A stretch of 64,000 nucleotides of DNA from positions 47,579-111,578 of the forward strand of contig NW_020312073.1 of NCBI RefSeq assembly GCF_002999335.1, in the 5' to 3' direction. Source of the DNA: Cyclospora cayetanensis (taxonomy: Eukaryota; Apicomplexa; Conoidasida; Eucoccidiorida; Eimeriidae). Shown here piece after piece: positions 1 through 16,726 of the stretch; position 1 is the stretch's first letter, and each line of letters opens with the position of its first letter. Below the pieces are notes generated by a model. That model was not told the DNA's origin. It saw only the letters and a program-made list of their open reading frames with translations, and did not search any database. The translations under genes were made by a program, and so were the position numbers.

Positions 1-3000
1 CGCCTCCTGCTCCCGTGTAGGCTTGAGGTGCGTGAATTCTACTTCTTGCTTACCTGTTGCTTAATGAGAGCATCCACCAAGACTAAGGAGTGTTGCAGAA
101 GAACATTTTCATCTGCTGCCCCGTGCATCAGCAGGATTCGCCCTCCAGGTTGCCGCTGAGTAGGAACGAATGGAAGGACTGAAGAGAGGCAGTACCCGGA
201 AGGGTTTAGAGAGGGCAGCGAGAGGTACCTCTCTGAGTAGTGTGTCGAGTATCCCTGGGCAAGCAAACATAAACCAAAGCAGAATTGCATGGTAAGTTAT
301 CCTAGAAACAGTAAGAGGAGGGAAATATGTGACCTGAAAGCAGAGCAGAGGGGGCAACAGCGCAAGTGGGGACATGGATTGCAGCAGTCCTAGCGAGAGA
401 ATAAACAACAGTGCAGGGAAGTGACAAAGAAACAGTCGCAGAAAAAGCCTGAGACGCGATTGCCTTATCTGACCTCCCAGAAGGTGACTGGGGCGACAAT
501 GAATGCGGCGGAGAAAATCTCAGGGTGCAGGAAGTGCGCCATGCAGCTCAAAAAGCCGCCGTAGCTCACACCATAAATCCCCACACCCTTAGTTAGCTCC
601 CTGTCGCCCTCTATACTGCTGTTCTCGCTGCTTTTGTTAAGCATGAGAAGCCCCTCGTTACTGAGGTGTTTGCATGCGGCTGCCTGATCCTCAGCCTCGC
701 GATGACCTAAAAGGAGGCAGATGCTCTTCTCAAATGAAGAAGTACGGCTATGGCTGCCTCTGTTATCTGTCTTGATCACTAACAAACCTGTAGTTACCAC
801 AGCACAATACTCCACAGCATTCCAAATCAGATGCGTCGGGAAATTACCGCGGGAAGCCAAAGCCTGTTTGACCAGCGGAGTACGGCAATTCGTAGGAATT
901 AGCCTTGTCGTGTCTGAGCATCATGCTTAGAGCTTACGGCTTAACACAACCAGCAGTTTATTTTACACAGGAGCACTATAGGATTAAGGGCCCTGCACAC
1001 GCGATGCTTTAAGGTAATGACTAAGCCGTAAAAGTTTCGGCTACTTAGATATGCGCATTCGGTTGACCGCTTAAGGCGGTACCCTGGAGTGTATGCGTTG
1101 GGATGGTAAGCGATACCGAGTCTGGCAAGGGCATTGGCTCTTGGGTCTGTGCGCAGCTCCCAACTGTTGGAGACGAATTGTACCGAAGGCCCACCGTAGC
1201 ACGCGACGACCCCGCGGTATGGCGCTGCAAAACAGAAAAAATGAAGGAACGACCTGAGGAGGCAACTACGCAAATGGCCATGCATGGGGACGATCAACTA
1301 GCGAGGCAGCAATGAGGCATTCAAAAGTAAGTCCAACGGAGGAGATATTCACTAGTTCATGACGCAAGAACGCATACTAGCTGATACTCCAGAGGGGAAA
1401 AAATCGCGCTTTAAGAGGGCGAAGCAGTGCATCCTGTGGCTATCACAAGTCGGTAAAGCAGCAGGGCTAACGCGGGGCATTAGCAGCAACAGCATTCAGG
1501 TTAGGACGTATTTTGGTGCGCAATGTGCTGAAGTTTGGTGGAGTCTACGGTTCAAGGTTTACGCGGTCCGTGTGTAGTCGGATCAGGAAGATAATAGGCG
1601 CCCAGGATTTTGTGCTTATTCTGCTGTAGCGCGAAAAACTGTGGAGTTCTCAGCGAACTCAGGACCCGCAAGAACAGGGTCTGTTGGTGCTGGCTTTCAA
1701 AGAGCACCTGCGGCCACAGCGGACAAACGTTGGCAACACAGTACCGAGGTCAAGCGCCCTATTTGTACACAAGGCCGATGGGATTTCGAAACTAAGCTTG
1801 CATGAACGTATGTGCGGAGACGTAAGAGCCCCTGAGGGCTGACCAAAGGACTTACCTGACCACAACCTGCTGCTTGGGGGTAGAGGTATGAGAAGTTGCG
1901 CAAGCCAGCGCGAATGATCATGGGGATTTCCATTGGCCGCGGCTTTTCATTGTGTTGCCTCTGGAGTACTTGATGCGTGTATTCTGCTGCAGCCTCAAGA
2001 GTGTAGCAAAGCTTTTCGTCTTCATAAGTCGTGCCTTCTTCCCTTTTGGTGTCGGGGCATCCGGAGTACAGGCGCTCTTCGCGAGCGTCAGCATCAAACA
2101 GCTCCCGTATGTTGGGCATGTACCGCACCCTGCCACACACGCCGTAAATGCGAAAGGCTTAGAATCAGGGCTGGCTGTGGCTTGGGCTTTGCTGGATGCT
2201 TCAAAGAGGGGTATTGGGAAAGGATTGGGGATATGGGCAGGCATTCGGCTAAGGGTAAGGCTTTTTTGCTCAATACCAGAGTTGCCTAGGGTTGTTGATA
2301 GAGTGATGCGTATGAATCCACAGAGGGAGGCCTTCACAGAAGTGCGCCGCGTGCTGGCCGTTCACTTCGGGGTTGGAAAGAAAAATAAAGGGGCAATTCA
2401 GGTCCACTACCTACGGGCACAAAATCAGAAATACTGTTTACCATGTGCGATGTGACGCGAGCTCTTGCGAAATCCTATTTTACGGTATGGTGCCTCTCTG
2501 ACTAACCTTGGGGTGCTCGTTCGCTGCAAGCCCTGATCGTGCGAGATCTTCGCTGATTGATTTAAGCGTCTGTCTCTTCAACCGCGCGCAGACGATGTGA
2601 CTAGAGAGAGGAGCCAGGTCTCCTGCCAGCGAGCTACTTTTGTTGTGCTTGCTTGTGCTGTTGCTCTGGACTTCCTCCGGTATCTGGGGAATTACTCGCA
2701 GAAAAAAGTAAATGTCATCTTCGTCTGCAGACGGCACTTCCGACGGCACCAGTGCTCCTGCAGTCCCTTCCGCAGCAGCGGCGGTAGCCGCTGCAGCTCT
2801 CCGGGAGGCTTCAAAGAAGGGGGCGTAGTTTTGGGGGGGAACCAAGAGAGATGCAACCCTCAAGCCATTCCCCTCGGGAAGTATCCGGAAAGAAACATCA
2901 GGCCGCGTCAAGTGCTGTAACAGCAACAATACGGGCAGCACCCACAACAGCAGCGAAATGGATAGCCGGCTACGCCAGCACCGAAGCCCTCTCTGACAAC

Positions 3001-6000
3001 TGACGGACTCTAACCCACATGCACTTATCTTCTAGAGAGAAAAAGAAGCAGTAGCAGCAGCTGCAGCGCCAGACCTGAAGGTAGAGTTGGTTGTACTGAT
3101 GCCTGTCGGATGTCCATGTGTAGAAAAGGGAGGTCTCCAGCTGGAAGAAATCCTTGTGAAGATCGACCCAGGTGTTGCGCTGCTCTTTGAAGCAGCACAC
3201 ACACCTCAGCTCCTGCGGCTGCTGTTTGCTGGTGCTGCTCTTCACGAGAGGGGCCGGGACAGGCAAGGCTACACAAATCCGAACTTCATGCTGCAGCCTG
3301 TCTTGCAGCTGCAACACAAGCACTGGTGGGGGGCGCTCTTCTTGCTTGTGCTGCTGCCTCTGGCAATGTTCCTGCTTTTTATTTCGCTGTCTCGGCACCG
3401 GCCGCTGCTGCGACTGCTGTTGCTTCTGCAGTAAATTTGCTTCCTCGTGGGATAGCAGCTTAAGAGCCTCTAGCTGCTGCCATGTGCGCAGCCGTAGCCA
3501 CTGCGCCCTCGCAACGTAAAAGTCGTTGTTCCAGTCAGACACGGGGAGGTCCACGTACCGCACGCCGCTGCACACTTTGCTGTAGCTGCTGCTGTTGGTA
3601 GAGGCCATGGGTGGCTTATCTTTTCCGCCGAGGCGGGAGGTGCCTGCAGTCCCCACAGAGCCGCTGCACCGGCAGCGGCTGCGACAGCGCGGGCAGCATG
3701 GGATGGTGACAACACCATCGGCTGCCATGGTAGCTCCATTTGCCAGTGCGCTATCTGCTGCTGTCACAAGGGAAGGCACCTCCGGCACCTAGCAGCACAG
3801 CAGGAGGAGGACATGCACAAAAATTTGGGCAGCAAACGATAGGTGAATGAAGCCAGTCGCATTAGAGAGTCAGTGAATGAATTGTGATAGCACACCTACA
3901 CAATTACAGGGTTCACAGTGCACCTGCAAGATGGCAATTCTGGCCTTGACGTTCGGCTGCCCAGAAAACGGAAACCGATGTTCCTCTGTCACAAGAAACC
4001 CCTTGCTGCTCTGGCCGTTGCTGTTGCTGGACGGCACCTTTGACGATCCGTGGAGTCCGCCCTTGCGAGCCTCAGGGGAGGAGGCAAGGCGCCTCTTCTT
4101 CGGTTGCTGCACCTCTCCCTCTTTTTGCAGGCCCAATTCCTTCTGCCGAGGCTGTTGGTGCTCGTTTTCAAGAACAGCAGCAATCCTCTCCTCCTGCTGC
4201 TCAAGCTGCTCCTTCAGCATCTGCTGCTCTTGCGGCTTCTGTGGCGGCTGCAGCACGCGCTGGAGCCGCACAGGGGAGATATGCGCCTCGGTGAACTCCA
4301 CAAATGCTAGAAATTGGCCATCGGGAGACCTGCAAACCTCCGCAATTCGTAGCTCGTTTTCCTTGAACCTCGCAACTCGGGACCGTCAGAAAAGCGCTGC
4401 TTGATAAACAGCATGGAATTACGTAAAGCTCGAGCGCCAGGACAGGGAGAGTCACCCAGGCGTGGGAGCAACAGGAGGATCCTGTGGAAGTGCGAGAGGC
4501 CTTACCACCAGTAACCTTCCATCCGGCTCATTTCCTCCTGAGCGACGTATTCAGCGAGACCACTGACGCATTCTGGGGGGGACGCAGTCACGCGGCAGCG
4601 AATTCCTCTCGGTTTCCCGCCGCCGCTGCTGGTGCTGCAACGAGGTCCTCCCTTGTGTGGCGTTTTCCGCCTTGGTTCTGTAGTTGGATGCGTTTTAGTA
4701 GTAGCGTTAGCCTCCTCAGGATTCGGGAGGAGCAAATGGATGTCACCTTTCTGCACGAAGGCCACCAACCTGCCACACGGACTGTACGAACAGTCAAGCA
4801 CAGGTGCCTCGCTTGAGCCCCTCTCCATCAGACAGGCTGCGCTGGGGGCCCCCCCAAACCGTCCGCTGGGATGGATAAGCGTCTCAGCGGCAGCCTTTGT
4901 TGCTGTTGAAGGCTCCTGCTGATCCTGCTCTCCTGCAGCGCTGCTGCTGCTTAGGTCAGGAGGGGCGTCAGGGGACCAGCTGCGCCGCGGCACAAGATTT
5001 CTCAGTGCGAGCACCTGAGCGACAGCGTGTGCAGGCCCCTGCTGCCGGGGTTCTTCTTCGGCGTCAATCTTGCCTGGAGTTTCCACGGTTGAGCAACTCG
5101 ATGGCGGAGGCAGCTGTCGCATTAGCGTCTGAATGGCCTTCGGAGCCTCAGTTGCCCAAATGCCCTGAAGCAGCAACAACACCCCAACCAAAACCTACGG
5201 CAGGAACCCGTCGAAGCAGGCAGACGCTCCAAGGCCCTGCTAACGTGCAGGTGTAGCGACAAGTGGAACTGCCTTCATTTGCTGCCACACCACACAAGCC
5301 AACATCAACAGCGGCAAAAAAGCCACCATCAACGCAACAGCAGCAGTTAGGCCATGTCGCCATTTACTCGTGCGTTGGAGAGAAGAAGCCGATGCCCCTG
5401 GGCATCCCAGCCAAACTTTGCGATGCCCGCAGTCCTTTTGCGCATGCGCTCCTTTTGGAGCTCTTCCTCAATGGTCAGTTCCACCTTTCCTGCTTTTGCA
5501 GGTGCTGTGGGTGTAGCTGCTGATGCTTTTACGCCCACTGCTGCCGAGCTGCCTTCGTTGCATGTTTTCGGCTCATCCTCGTCCTCCGCACCCGTTGCTC
5601 TTGCTGCCGTATCTTCTGCCGCAGCATCAGCTGGAGCAGCAGGGGAGCTGCACGACTCGGTCCTTGGCCTTTTCTTTGTTCGTTCACTTCCCAGGCTGCT
5701 TGGGAGCGCTGCCAATTTCTCCGGTGTTGCCGTTTTTGTCGTTGCTCCTGCAGAGGGAGGGAGTGCGAGATCATCTGGATGTACGAGCAGCATGGCGCCG
5801 CTATTTAAAAGGGCTAGCATGTCGGTTGCTTCCTCGACGGCAAAAAAGGGGTGCGGAGCCTTGCCTTCTGCAACTGCTGTCGCCAACGCAGCAGCCGCTG
5901 CGGCTGCTGCTTCTCCCGTTGCAGCAGCAGGGACCATCTGAGACCCTTGGAGAGCCTCAAGGGATGGGTAAAGCTGCTCCCGCGGAGCGATAGACAAGTC

Positions 6001-6499
6001 CAACGAAATCCGTAAGGCGCTGGTCTGGATGCTCTTAGTGCTGATGCTTGCGCGTTCGTGGGACCTCGCAGCACCAGCGGTAAGCCTTATAGGAAAGCCA
6101 TACACCCGAGAGGCGCCCGTTTCGAAGTCAGCGAGAAAGCAAAACCACAGGACAGGAGAAGTGTTGCCTGCACGCAGCTCCTCTACAACGCGATCTCCAC
6201 CTGAAGCAGTCAAAATAGCAGCAACGAGGAAAGAGCGCAAGGTGAAGGGGCATGTAAAGCAGTAAACTGTAATTCTAGAGTGTAGCAGCACAGACGAGTT
6301 CGCCGTCCGCCGAACCGGCATCAGTAAAGCAACCCCAACCAATGACACGACGACGTACCTGCAAACGCATATGACGATGGACTACCCCCCGAGGCCGAGG
6401 AGGCAGCAAACGTCCAAAAGGAGGCGGAGGCAGAGGAATCCATGGTCCTGAACGCAAGTCTGGAACATCAAACCGGTCCCCTGGGATCCTATGGTGCAT
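1..6499 (-). CDS. Dipeptidyl peptidase, DPP8/9-like (peptidase S9B), 3' end off window
   Basis: Serine exopeptidase that removes N-terminal X-Pro/X-Ala dipeptides; relatives DPP8/9 are cytosolic, and no clear signal peptide is seen. Exons with good splice sites are 4506-5164, 3924-4368, 3075-3788 and 2507-2914; a further exon runs from about 6260 to 5368. Propeller segments matching DPP8/9 include the substrate N-terminus-binding Glu pair (QEEMSRMEGYWW, near 4530) and a WVDLHKDFF segment (near 3150). The catalytic domain shows YGGPSVQ (near 1190), DNRGS (near 750), the nucleophile elbow GVSYGGF (near 565) and HGAADENV carrying the catalytic Asp (near 110). The catalytic His lies beyond the left edge, since the last visible exon ends in AACAG/GTAAGC at about 51. 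Lineage-specific insertions rich in Ala, Gln and Glu interrupt the propeller (3930-4300, 5400-5900). The region 1850-2140 looks coding but aligns to nothing I recall. The first exon (ATG at 6499, donor after 6359) is tentative because its phase does not fit an obvious acceptor. Confidence 0.85.
5862..5935 (-). repeat. Alanine-coding GCN tract in the DPP gene
   Basis: An imperfect GCN run read on the minus strand gives a stretch of nine alanines and further Ala-rich sequence inside the N-terminal region of the DPP8/9-like protein. Single-residue tracts of this kind are common in eimeriid coccidian proteins. It lies in an insertion absent from DPP8/9 proteins I know, so it is probably a surface loop. 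Confidence 0.7.
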
Positions 6500-8410
6500 G
6501 TATATATATCTGCAGATTAGCACCGCTGGAGAAGGCTTCGTGAGTCGAAGTACCCACCAGCTATGCTGCTACTGTAGTATGCGTCGTAGTACACCTAGTT
6601 ACATGCTGCTGCCTGCCGTGAGGAAACACGAGTTCGTGCGGCTGGTGTGAGTGCCCCTCCTGTGCGTATGCCCCGTGTGCAGCCTTTGGTGCTGCCTGTG
6701 GCCTTAATAGCGATGTGCAACTTCTTTCTGCTGACGTTGCTTCCGCTGCTGTCACTGTTATCGCTGTTTCTGCAAGGCGTTCCCAACGATCTCAGGCCCT
6801 AAAGGGCCAATCCGCGGGACGGCCTTGTCGAGTTTCAGGATGCCTTGCTGCCGTAGGTGTGGTTGGGGCGACGGTCGATGAGACCGCTATTGCTCATGCC
6901 GAAATTGCCGGGGAATAAGGAATTACTGGGGGGAAACGCACCAAAAAACACATAATTCGGGAGACTCCATGGGTGCGTAATGTCGTCGGCTGCGCTCGCT
7001 TGCCCTCTGCTGAAAAATCCCAATGCTCTGTGCGCTTATTCTAATTTGCGTATGCGTGGTTTGTGCATCAAAAAATCTTATTTTAATCAGCTGTTTATAC
7101 GTGTAAGCATACGGCTTGGGGTGGGGTTCAGGCTTCTTCTTGGGCCTCCCCCTCACGGGATTAACCCCTCCCGCACTCCTCTTCCAACGGGCATCAATAC
7201 AATGGAGGGTCTTTAGTCTGAAACCAGGAAGCATCTAGGCAGCCTATACCCGTAACAATCGATTGGTGGTCTCTTTCATAGCAGATACTGAATGGGGTAA
7301 TCCAAAATAGGGGATTTCCTGCATGTGTGATGGAGTGAACGCGGAAAGAGGATGTGTCCGCTGTGCGGATTCATCTTAGCCGTTCATGTCGCTATGTCTA
7401 CTATTATCTGGCTCTCTGTTCCAGCGCTTCTGCTCCGCCAGAATCGATGCTCGTCCATTTTAGAGTCAGCGGCAATCACCGCTACTTTCACTACCATCAC
7501 GAGTAGCTTCATCCTATGTCCCATTATGCTCACTATGCCGGTAAACTTGGAATCTCAAAAAAACTGCAGAAGCCGCAGGCCGTTAAGGAATTGAATGAAT
7601 TTACTCTGGTTGCGCGGGGGAGGACCAAACCCCGTCAAAATGAACCTAGCATGATGCAGCGCTTCCTGCTTGCTGGATACCCCTAGGTACAAGTAGCCAT
7701 TGATTTGACATGCGAGATGGCTAATGGCTTAAGATTCATTTGCAGAAGCGAACCAGTGATCATTAGCTACAATGAATGAGCGGCACTCACACAAATGTGC
7801 GAGCTGCTCTAATGCAGTGTGCATCTCCTCTAATAGCTCCTTTTACAGCGGCCTCTGCGCAAGACTCTACGGACGAAATCCTGTGCCACAGGTTTCGCGA
7901 ATTCTGTTTTTAATTTCTCGGCGAGTCCATCACAGTGCAAAATGGAAACTAAACGTGCAAACATGCGGCCTGCAGCAGTGCCAACACCGGCTGGTAGTGA
8001 AACCGCCGCTGCTGCTATTACTGCTGCTCTCGCTAAAACAGCCATTTTCCCATCACCGGCTGCTCATGTTGCGATTGCCGTTGTTGCTGCTGTTGACGTG
8101 CTACTGCCAAGTGTGTGCCGGGGATACGTACCGAAGCTTCGAAAAAGTGGTGCAACACAGTAACGCTGCTGTGATGAGAGGTAGATGTATCCAACATGAA
8201 GTCCCTAGCCCTGCAATATGCAAAGTCATCGAATCCCTTCTACTGCTGTTGCTCCTATTGTTGTTTGCGTCTGCTGCCGCGCTTGCGGCTACTGTTGCGC
8301 ATGTCTGAACGATCACTGTTGCTGCTGCCAATAAAGCAGCAACAGCCCTCCCGTCCTTCAATTCTGATGTCTGCATTTAGCTGCTCCATTCGTAGACACT
8401 GACTTCAGCG
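6500..8410. other. Intergenic: upstream of DPP gene, downstream of PRP43
   Basis: No conserved protein or RNA gene was recognised. The short reading frames here have no family resemblance. The part nearest PRP43 (about 7980-8350) is rich in GCT/CTG-type trinucleotides, which creates apparent Leu- or Ala-rich frames on both strands. It may belong to the PRP43 3' untranslated region. The right part should hold the DPP promoter, but no motif can be named. Confidence 0.6.
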
Positions 8411-12483
<4,073 letters not shown>

Positions 12484-15223
12484 ATGGATGTGTTGGAACC
12501 CCCAACGGCTTCCACTCCCTTCTGCCACCCCACTGGCGAGCTACCCGCATCTGCCAACAACAGCAGCAGCGGCACTGACTCGATCTGGATTGAAAAGTAC
12601 CGGCCACAGACTCTGGATGACGTTGTTGGCAATGAAGAGGTCCTTCAGAGATTGCGACTGATCGCTTTGGAGGGCAACATGCCCCATCTTCTTCTGGCAG
12701 TGAGTCCCGCGTGATTTGAGAGGGACGAGGAAGAATGGATCCACCCCTGTCTCTACTACTGACTTCGCCTCCATGAGCCCGACACAATCATGGTCTCTGT
12801 ACTACCTCCCCTCCCCGCCCTTGTAGAGAATCCGCTTCCCTCCTCATCCGGCACCTGCGGCTTCGCGAGGGGCTGTTCAGGACATTGCGTAGCATGCATC
12901 ATTGATTCTCTAGTGTGATGTGCTTACCGGCCCAAGGGTCCCCCCGGTACGGGGAAGACGTCGAGCGTCCTCTGCCTGGCAAAAGAGCTGCTGCAAGCCA
13001 AGTGGCGCAGCTGCTCCCTTGAACTGAATGCCTCAGACGAGAGGTAGGATCTAAGAGCTAGAAAGGGGCAAAGGCAGCCCCTGGGGACGTCCCCTGTTCA
13101 GCATTTGCAGCCCTCTGTCTCTGCTTCGACACCTCCAGTTGCTCCAGCGCCACTACTACCCAGCAGTAGTGCTGCCGTTGCCGCTTCGCGTCCAGCGCGG
13201 AGGTAGGCGGCTACGCTTGACTGCAGGTCTGGCAGTTAATGGCCCACTCTCGAATGGTCGGCTGGGTCAAAAGGCTAAGCATCTTACGGTCCATGTGGCT
13301 GCTGATACTGTGGCGCTTTAGGACGATTGAAGTGGTGAGAGACAGAATAAAGGCCTTCGCGAAGGAGAAGAGAGATTTACCTCCCGGAAGACACAAAATC
13401 ATCATCCTGGACGAGGTCGACTCGATGACGGAGGCTGCGCAGCAGGTACGTTTGCCTCGAGGCATCGAAGCGTTGCCGTGATTCACAAGCTTTGAGTCCA
13501 AGACTGCAGGCTTGGAGCAATGAAGGAACGGAGGGCACGTTCCGTGGGCTAAAGCAGTGGGAGATAGCACGCAAGCCATGCACTGCACCCACAAAAAACT
13601 CGAGTCGTATATACCCGGGGTCTGTAGGTGCGTTGGCCACAGGGGCTTTCGAGTGTGAAGTGAGCGAGAGAAACACCAACTATTGCTGCAGGAAGTCGTA
13701 ATTCTCATTGGGGTATACGGGTGTCTCAGGCCTTACGGCGCATCATGGAGCTCCATAGCGACACCACGCGTTTTGCCTTAGCCTGTAACTCCTCCTCCGC
13801 AGTCATCGAGCCCTTGCAGTCCCGCTGCTCCATATTGAGGTTCACCAAGCTCTCCGACGCACATGTACGGCTGAGCAAAGAGCCGCGGCTCAGGGGACTG
13901 CAGAAATCGATCTTTAGGCCCTGTTGCCTAGAGGCAGGGAAGGCTTGCTGCTCACCTACAAAGGCCACTTGCAGGGGCTGTGTGTCGGCGAGTGGAAAAC
14001 GTAATCTGTTGTGGGGGTGTGTGTGGTGTACATGTGCAGCTGGTGCAACGCCTGCGAGAAGTCTGTGCAAAAGAAAATGTCACCTTCACTGATGATGGCA
14101 TTGAGGCCCTAGTCTTCTCCGCAGACGGCGATATGCGGAACGTGAGCTGGATTTCCTAAATCTCCAGGCCAAGTCTCAGTGCTGCGTGTGATTTGAAGGA
14201 CGCATGTTGCTCGCTGGAGCATTGTGCTTATTGGTCTTGGAACCTTTATCCAGGACTACAGCGCAGTTGTGTAGCTCGCGTCATTCTGCATCGCATGAGG
14301 GTCTCAACTCGAGGGTTTGCGCCTCAGGCTCTGAACAACCTGCAATCCACAGTGTCTGGATTTGGTTTGGTGAACAAAGCAAATGTAGAAAAGGTACGTG
14401 GCGGCGATTCTGCGGCTTCTGGGTGTACGGTGTGTCTTCAAGGCACTACGGCATATGGTTTGAAATTGCGATGTGCCCCTGCAGGTGTGCGATACACCTC
14501 CTCCGGAAATGCTGCGGCGCATCTTGCAGCACTGCACTGCTGGGGACTGGTATGGAGTAAGTACTTGATTGCCTTGTCCCTTCCTGCCGCAATTCTCACG
14601 GGTTCCCAGTAGGTCTGCCGCACTATTTATCTATCAGCCAACATTTTTAGCGCTTATGCTGAGCAGGAGAGCTCCAGGACAGCCTATGCGATCAAAGTGT
14701 TTAAGCTCTAGCGTTCGAGATCTGTGTTCAGGCCCAGTCGGTGGCTCAAGTGGTGCTGGGCTTAGGGTACACTCCGTTAGATGTGGTGACTACCCTGCGC
14801 GGCGTTTTGCGACGCTCTGATGCGGAACTCCAGGAGCACCTTCTCCTTGAGTTTCTGGGAGTAAGAATTGGCGAGTAGACCTTAGAGCTCGGGATCTTGT
14901 GGTTTCTGACCGTAAAAGGGTCAGGGGCCTTCGGGGTTTTGGCGACGAGCTTTCGCTGCTCTTAGTTTAATAGATCCGGGAACGAACCTTTAGGTGTTGG
15001 TACGTTGTGGTTTGCACACGTGAGCCCATAGCTTTGGAGGCAGTTGCCATTTCTTGCGGTGTGTCTGCAGATCGTCGGAATGACTCATATGACTATGGCA
15101 GGGGGCCTTGCCACAGAGCTCCAAATGGAGTCAGTTGCTCCTGCCCCGGTAGTCTCTCCTGTTGCCATTGCTGTTGCTTTACCTTTTGAGACTGACAGCG
15201 GCTATCCACATCTTAACATTTGA
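12484..15223 (+). CDS. RFC2: Replication factor C small subunit (human RFC2 / yeast Rfc4 type)
   Basis: AAA+ subunit of the clamp loader that opens PCNA and places it on primed DNA, in the nucleus. Nine exons join in frame: 12484-12699, 12937-13043, 13322-13445, 13730-13864, 14040-14141, 14328-14393, 14485-14556, 14732-14860 and 15071-15223 (367 codons). Motifs in order are the RFC box IEKYRP, Walker A GPPGTGKT (73-80), Walker B ILDEVD (136-141), the sensor segment around FALACN, and the SRC arginine-finger motif (180-182). The segment [12 protein letters not shown] (here [14 protein letters not shown]) and the C-terminal [10 protein letters not shown] collar segment identify the RFC2 paralogue. 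Oddities are Thr in place of the usual Gly after the exon 2/3 junction (ERTIEVV), DEVD in place of DEAD, Asn in DMRN, and about 30 extra residues at the C-terminus. Length is close to the family norm. Confidence 0.94.
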
Positions 15224-16726
15224 TCCTGTATATATTCAATCATCTCATCTTTGCCTCTGGCGCATCATTTGCCTGCTACTCCTTTAGACACGTGTCCATT
15301 TGTGAACCCCTCTTTCTTTTTGTCCGCCTGCTAGAATCTGCTCCTTTACTGCTACTGAATCCCCACTTCATTCCCCCCCACCCACCTGTCTTTCCGTTCC
15401 CGCTATTATGGTGCAGCTTGCTGCGGATTTCTCTGTCTCAGAAAGATGCTGGCCCAGTTGTGCAAAGTGGCCATTTCCCTGCGGCCCTCCATCAAGCCCT
15501 AATCTAAAACGCCAGTATACATTGCCAGACACTCTACTTCCCTCTAGGGGCTGGATTGCTTTTCCCGGGGCCCTCATGATGTGGCTCCTAGCGTTCTCTG
15601 GTTGGCTACCCGACAAGGTAGCTAGGAGCTACGTTTTTAGGAGCCGACAGAGCAACTGAAGCCTATTAACAGCAAAACGAGAATTGTTGTTCGGCGGGCC
15701 TGCCCTGGTGTAGTATGGCATTATTTCAGAATCCTGGCAGCTACATGAAAAGTACTCTGCAGGATAGCGCACTGGGGCCAGAATACCACAGGGGCAGAAA
15801 GCGGGAATATAGCGCCTCGAGGTACCACCTGCACTCCCAGTTCCTCATGTTGCCCCAGGCAGCCAAATTCAGTATCTGCGTGACGCTGAAAGTCACACCG
15901 AGGCAAGCCCAGCCCGTCGTTTCGTATGTACAAAAATACAAAGGTAGCTGACCTGTGTCCCATCTGAATGCGCGCAAGATGCCGCCTTTGAAGACTTGAA
16001 GAGACTATGGCAGGGCAGTTGGGAGCTGGCTCTTGAATGGATACAAAAGCTGCCATCGTTTGGAACACATCTCGGACGTGCTCTGATTGTGCATGTACCA
16101 CTACATGAAACACCTGTTCACATGGTGATTCACCTCGAGCGCGCAAATTCAAGTGACCTTTTGTCATGAAAGCACTAGTGTGCAGCATATACTAGGAAAT
16201 GCGGCTCAACGATCTCGCCGTATCGGCTGAGAAGTGCTGGCGGAGACAGTGGCGAACAGTTGCTACCAAGGGGCGTTGAGTCCACGAACGTAGATACCGT
16301 ATTTTTCCACCCAGTGTGTTGCACACCTTTTGACACCTTGGCAATCAGTAGTGTACTGGGAGGCAGTGCCAAAAGGCTGTAAGATGGAGAAAATGCAATA
16401 TCGTCGATAGCTGGTTCAAGAAACAATGCCGCTCACTCCTCTGTAGCCCCATGGACTTATCACATCTTGTCGCTTCAATGCGACCCACTGCAGACCCACT
16501 ATTACTTCTGTGCGTGAATATGAATGCTAATTACGCTACAGGCGTCCCGGAATGTCCACGGAAAGCAGGTAACATTGGAACTGCCCCTATGTTGATTGGT
16601 CTGGAATAAATTGCAAAAGTAAGGTTAAAGACGTTCTTTGCATTCGAAGAAACACAGCATGCCTGTTTGAATTTTCCCTTAACCCATACAACTGTCTGTA
16701 TCTGTCAGTGCCTGGGAAGGCACTGT
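15224..16726. other. Convergent intergenic region between RFC2 and RPL31
   Basis: Both flanking genes end here, so part of this stretch is 3' untranslated sequence. Two overlapping minus-strand open frames (15721-16188 and 16175-16426) show no recognisable domain, no fitting splice partners and no coding character I can defend. I see no gene. Confidence 0.6.

Noticed and set aside
1933..2455. Plus-strand open frames across the DPP gene
   Set aside because: They run antisense to the peptidase gene and show no conserved motif.
7772..8308. 178-codon plus-strand frame rich in Leu
   Set aside because: It arises from CTG/GCT repeats; low complexity, no family resemblance, and probably antisense to the PRP43 3' untranslated region.
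15721..16426. Two overlapping minus-strand frames as a small gene
   Set aside because: No domain, no compatible splice sites, and the location between two convergent gene ends fits 3' untranslated sequence.
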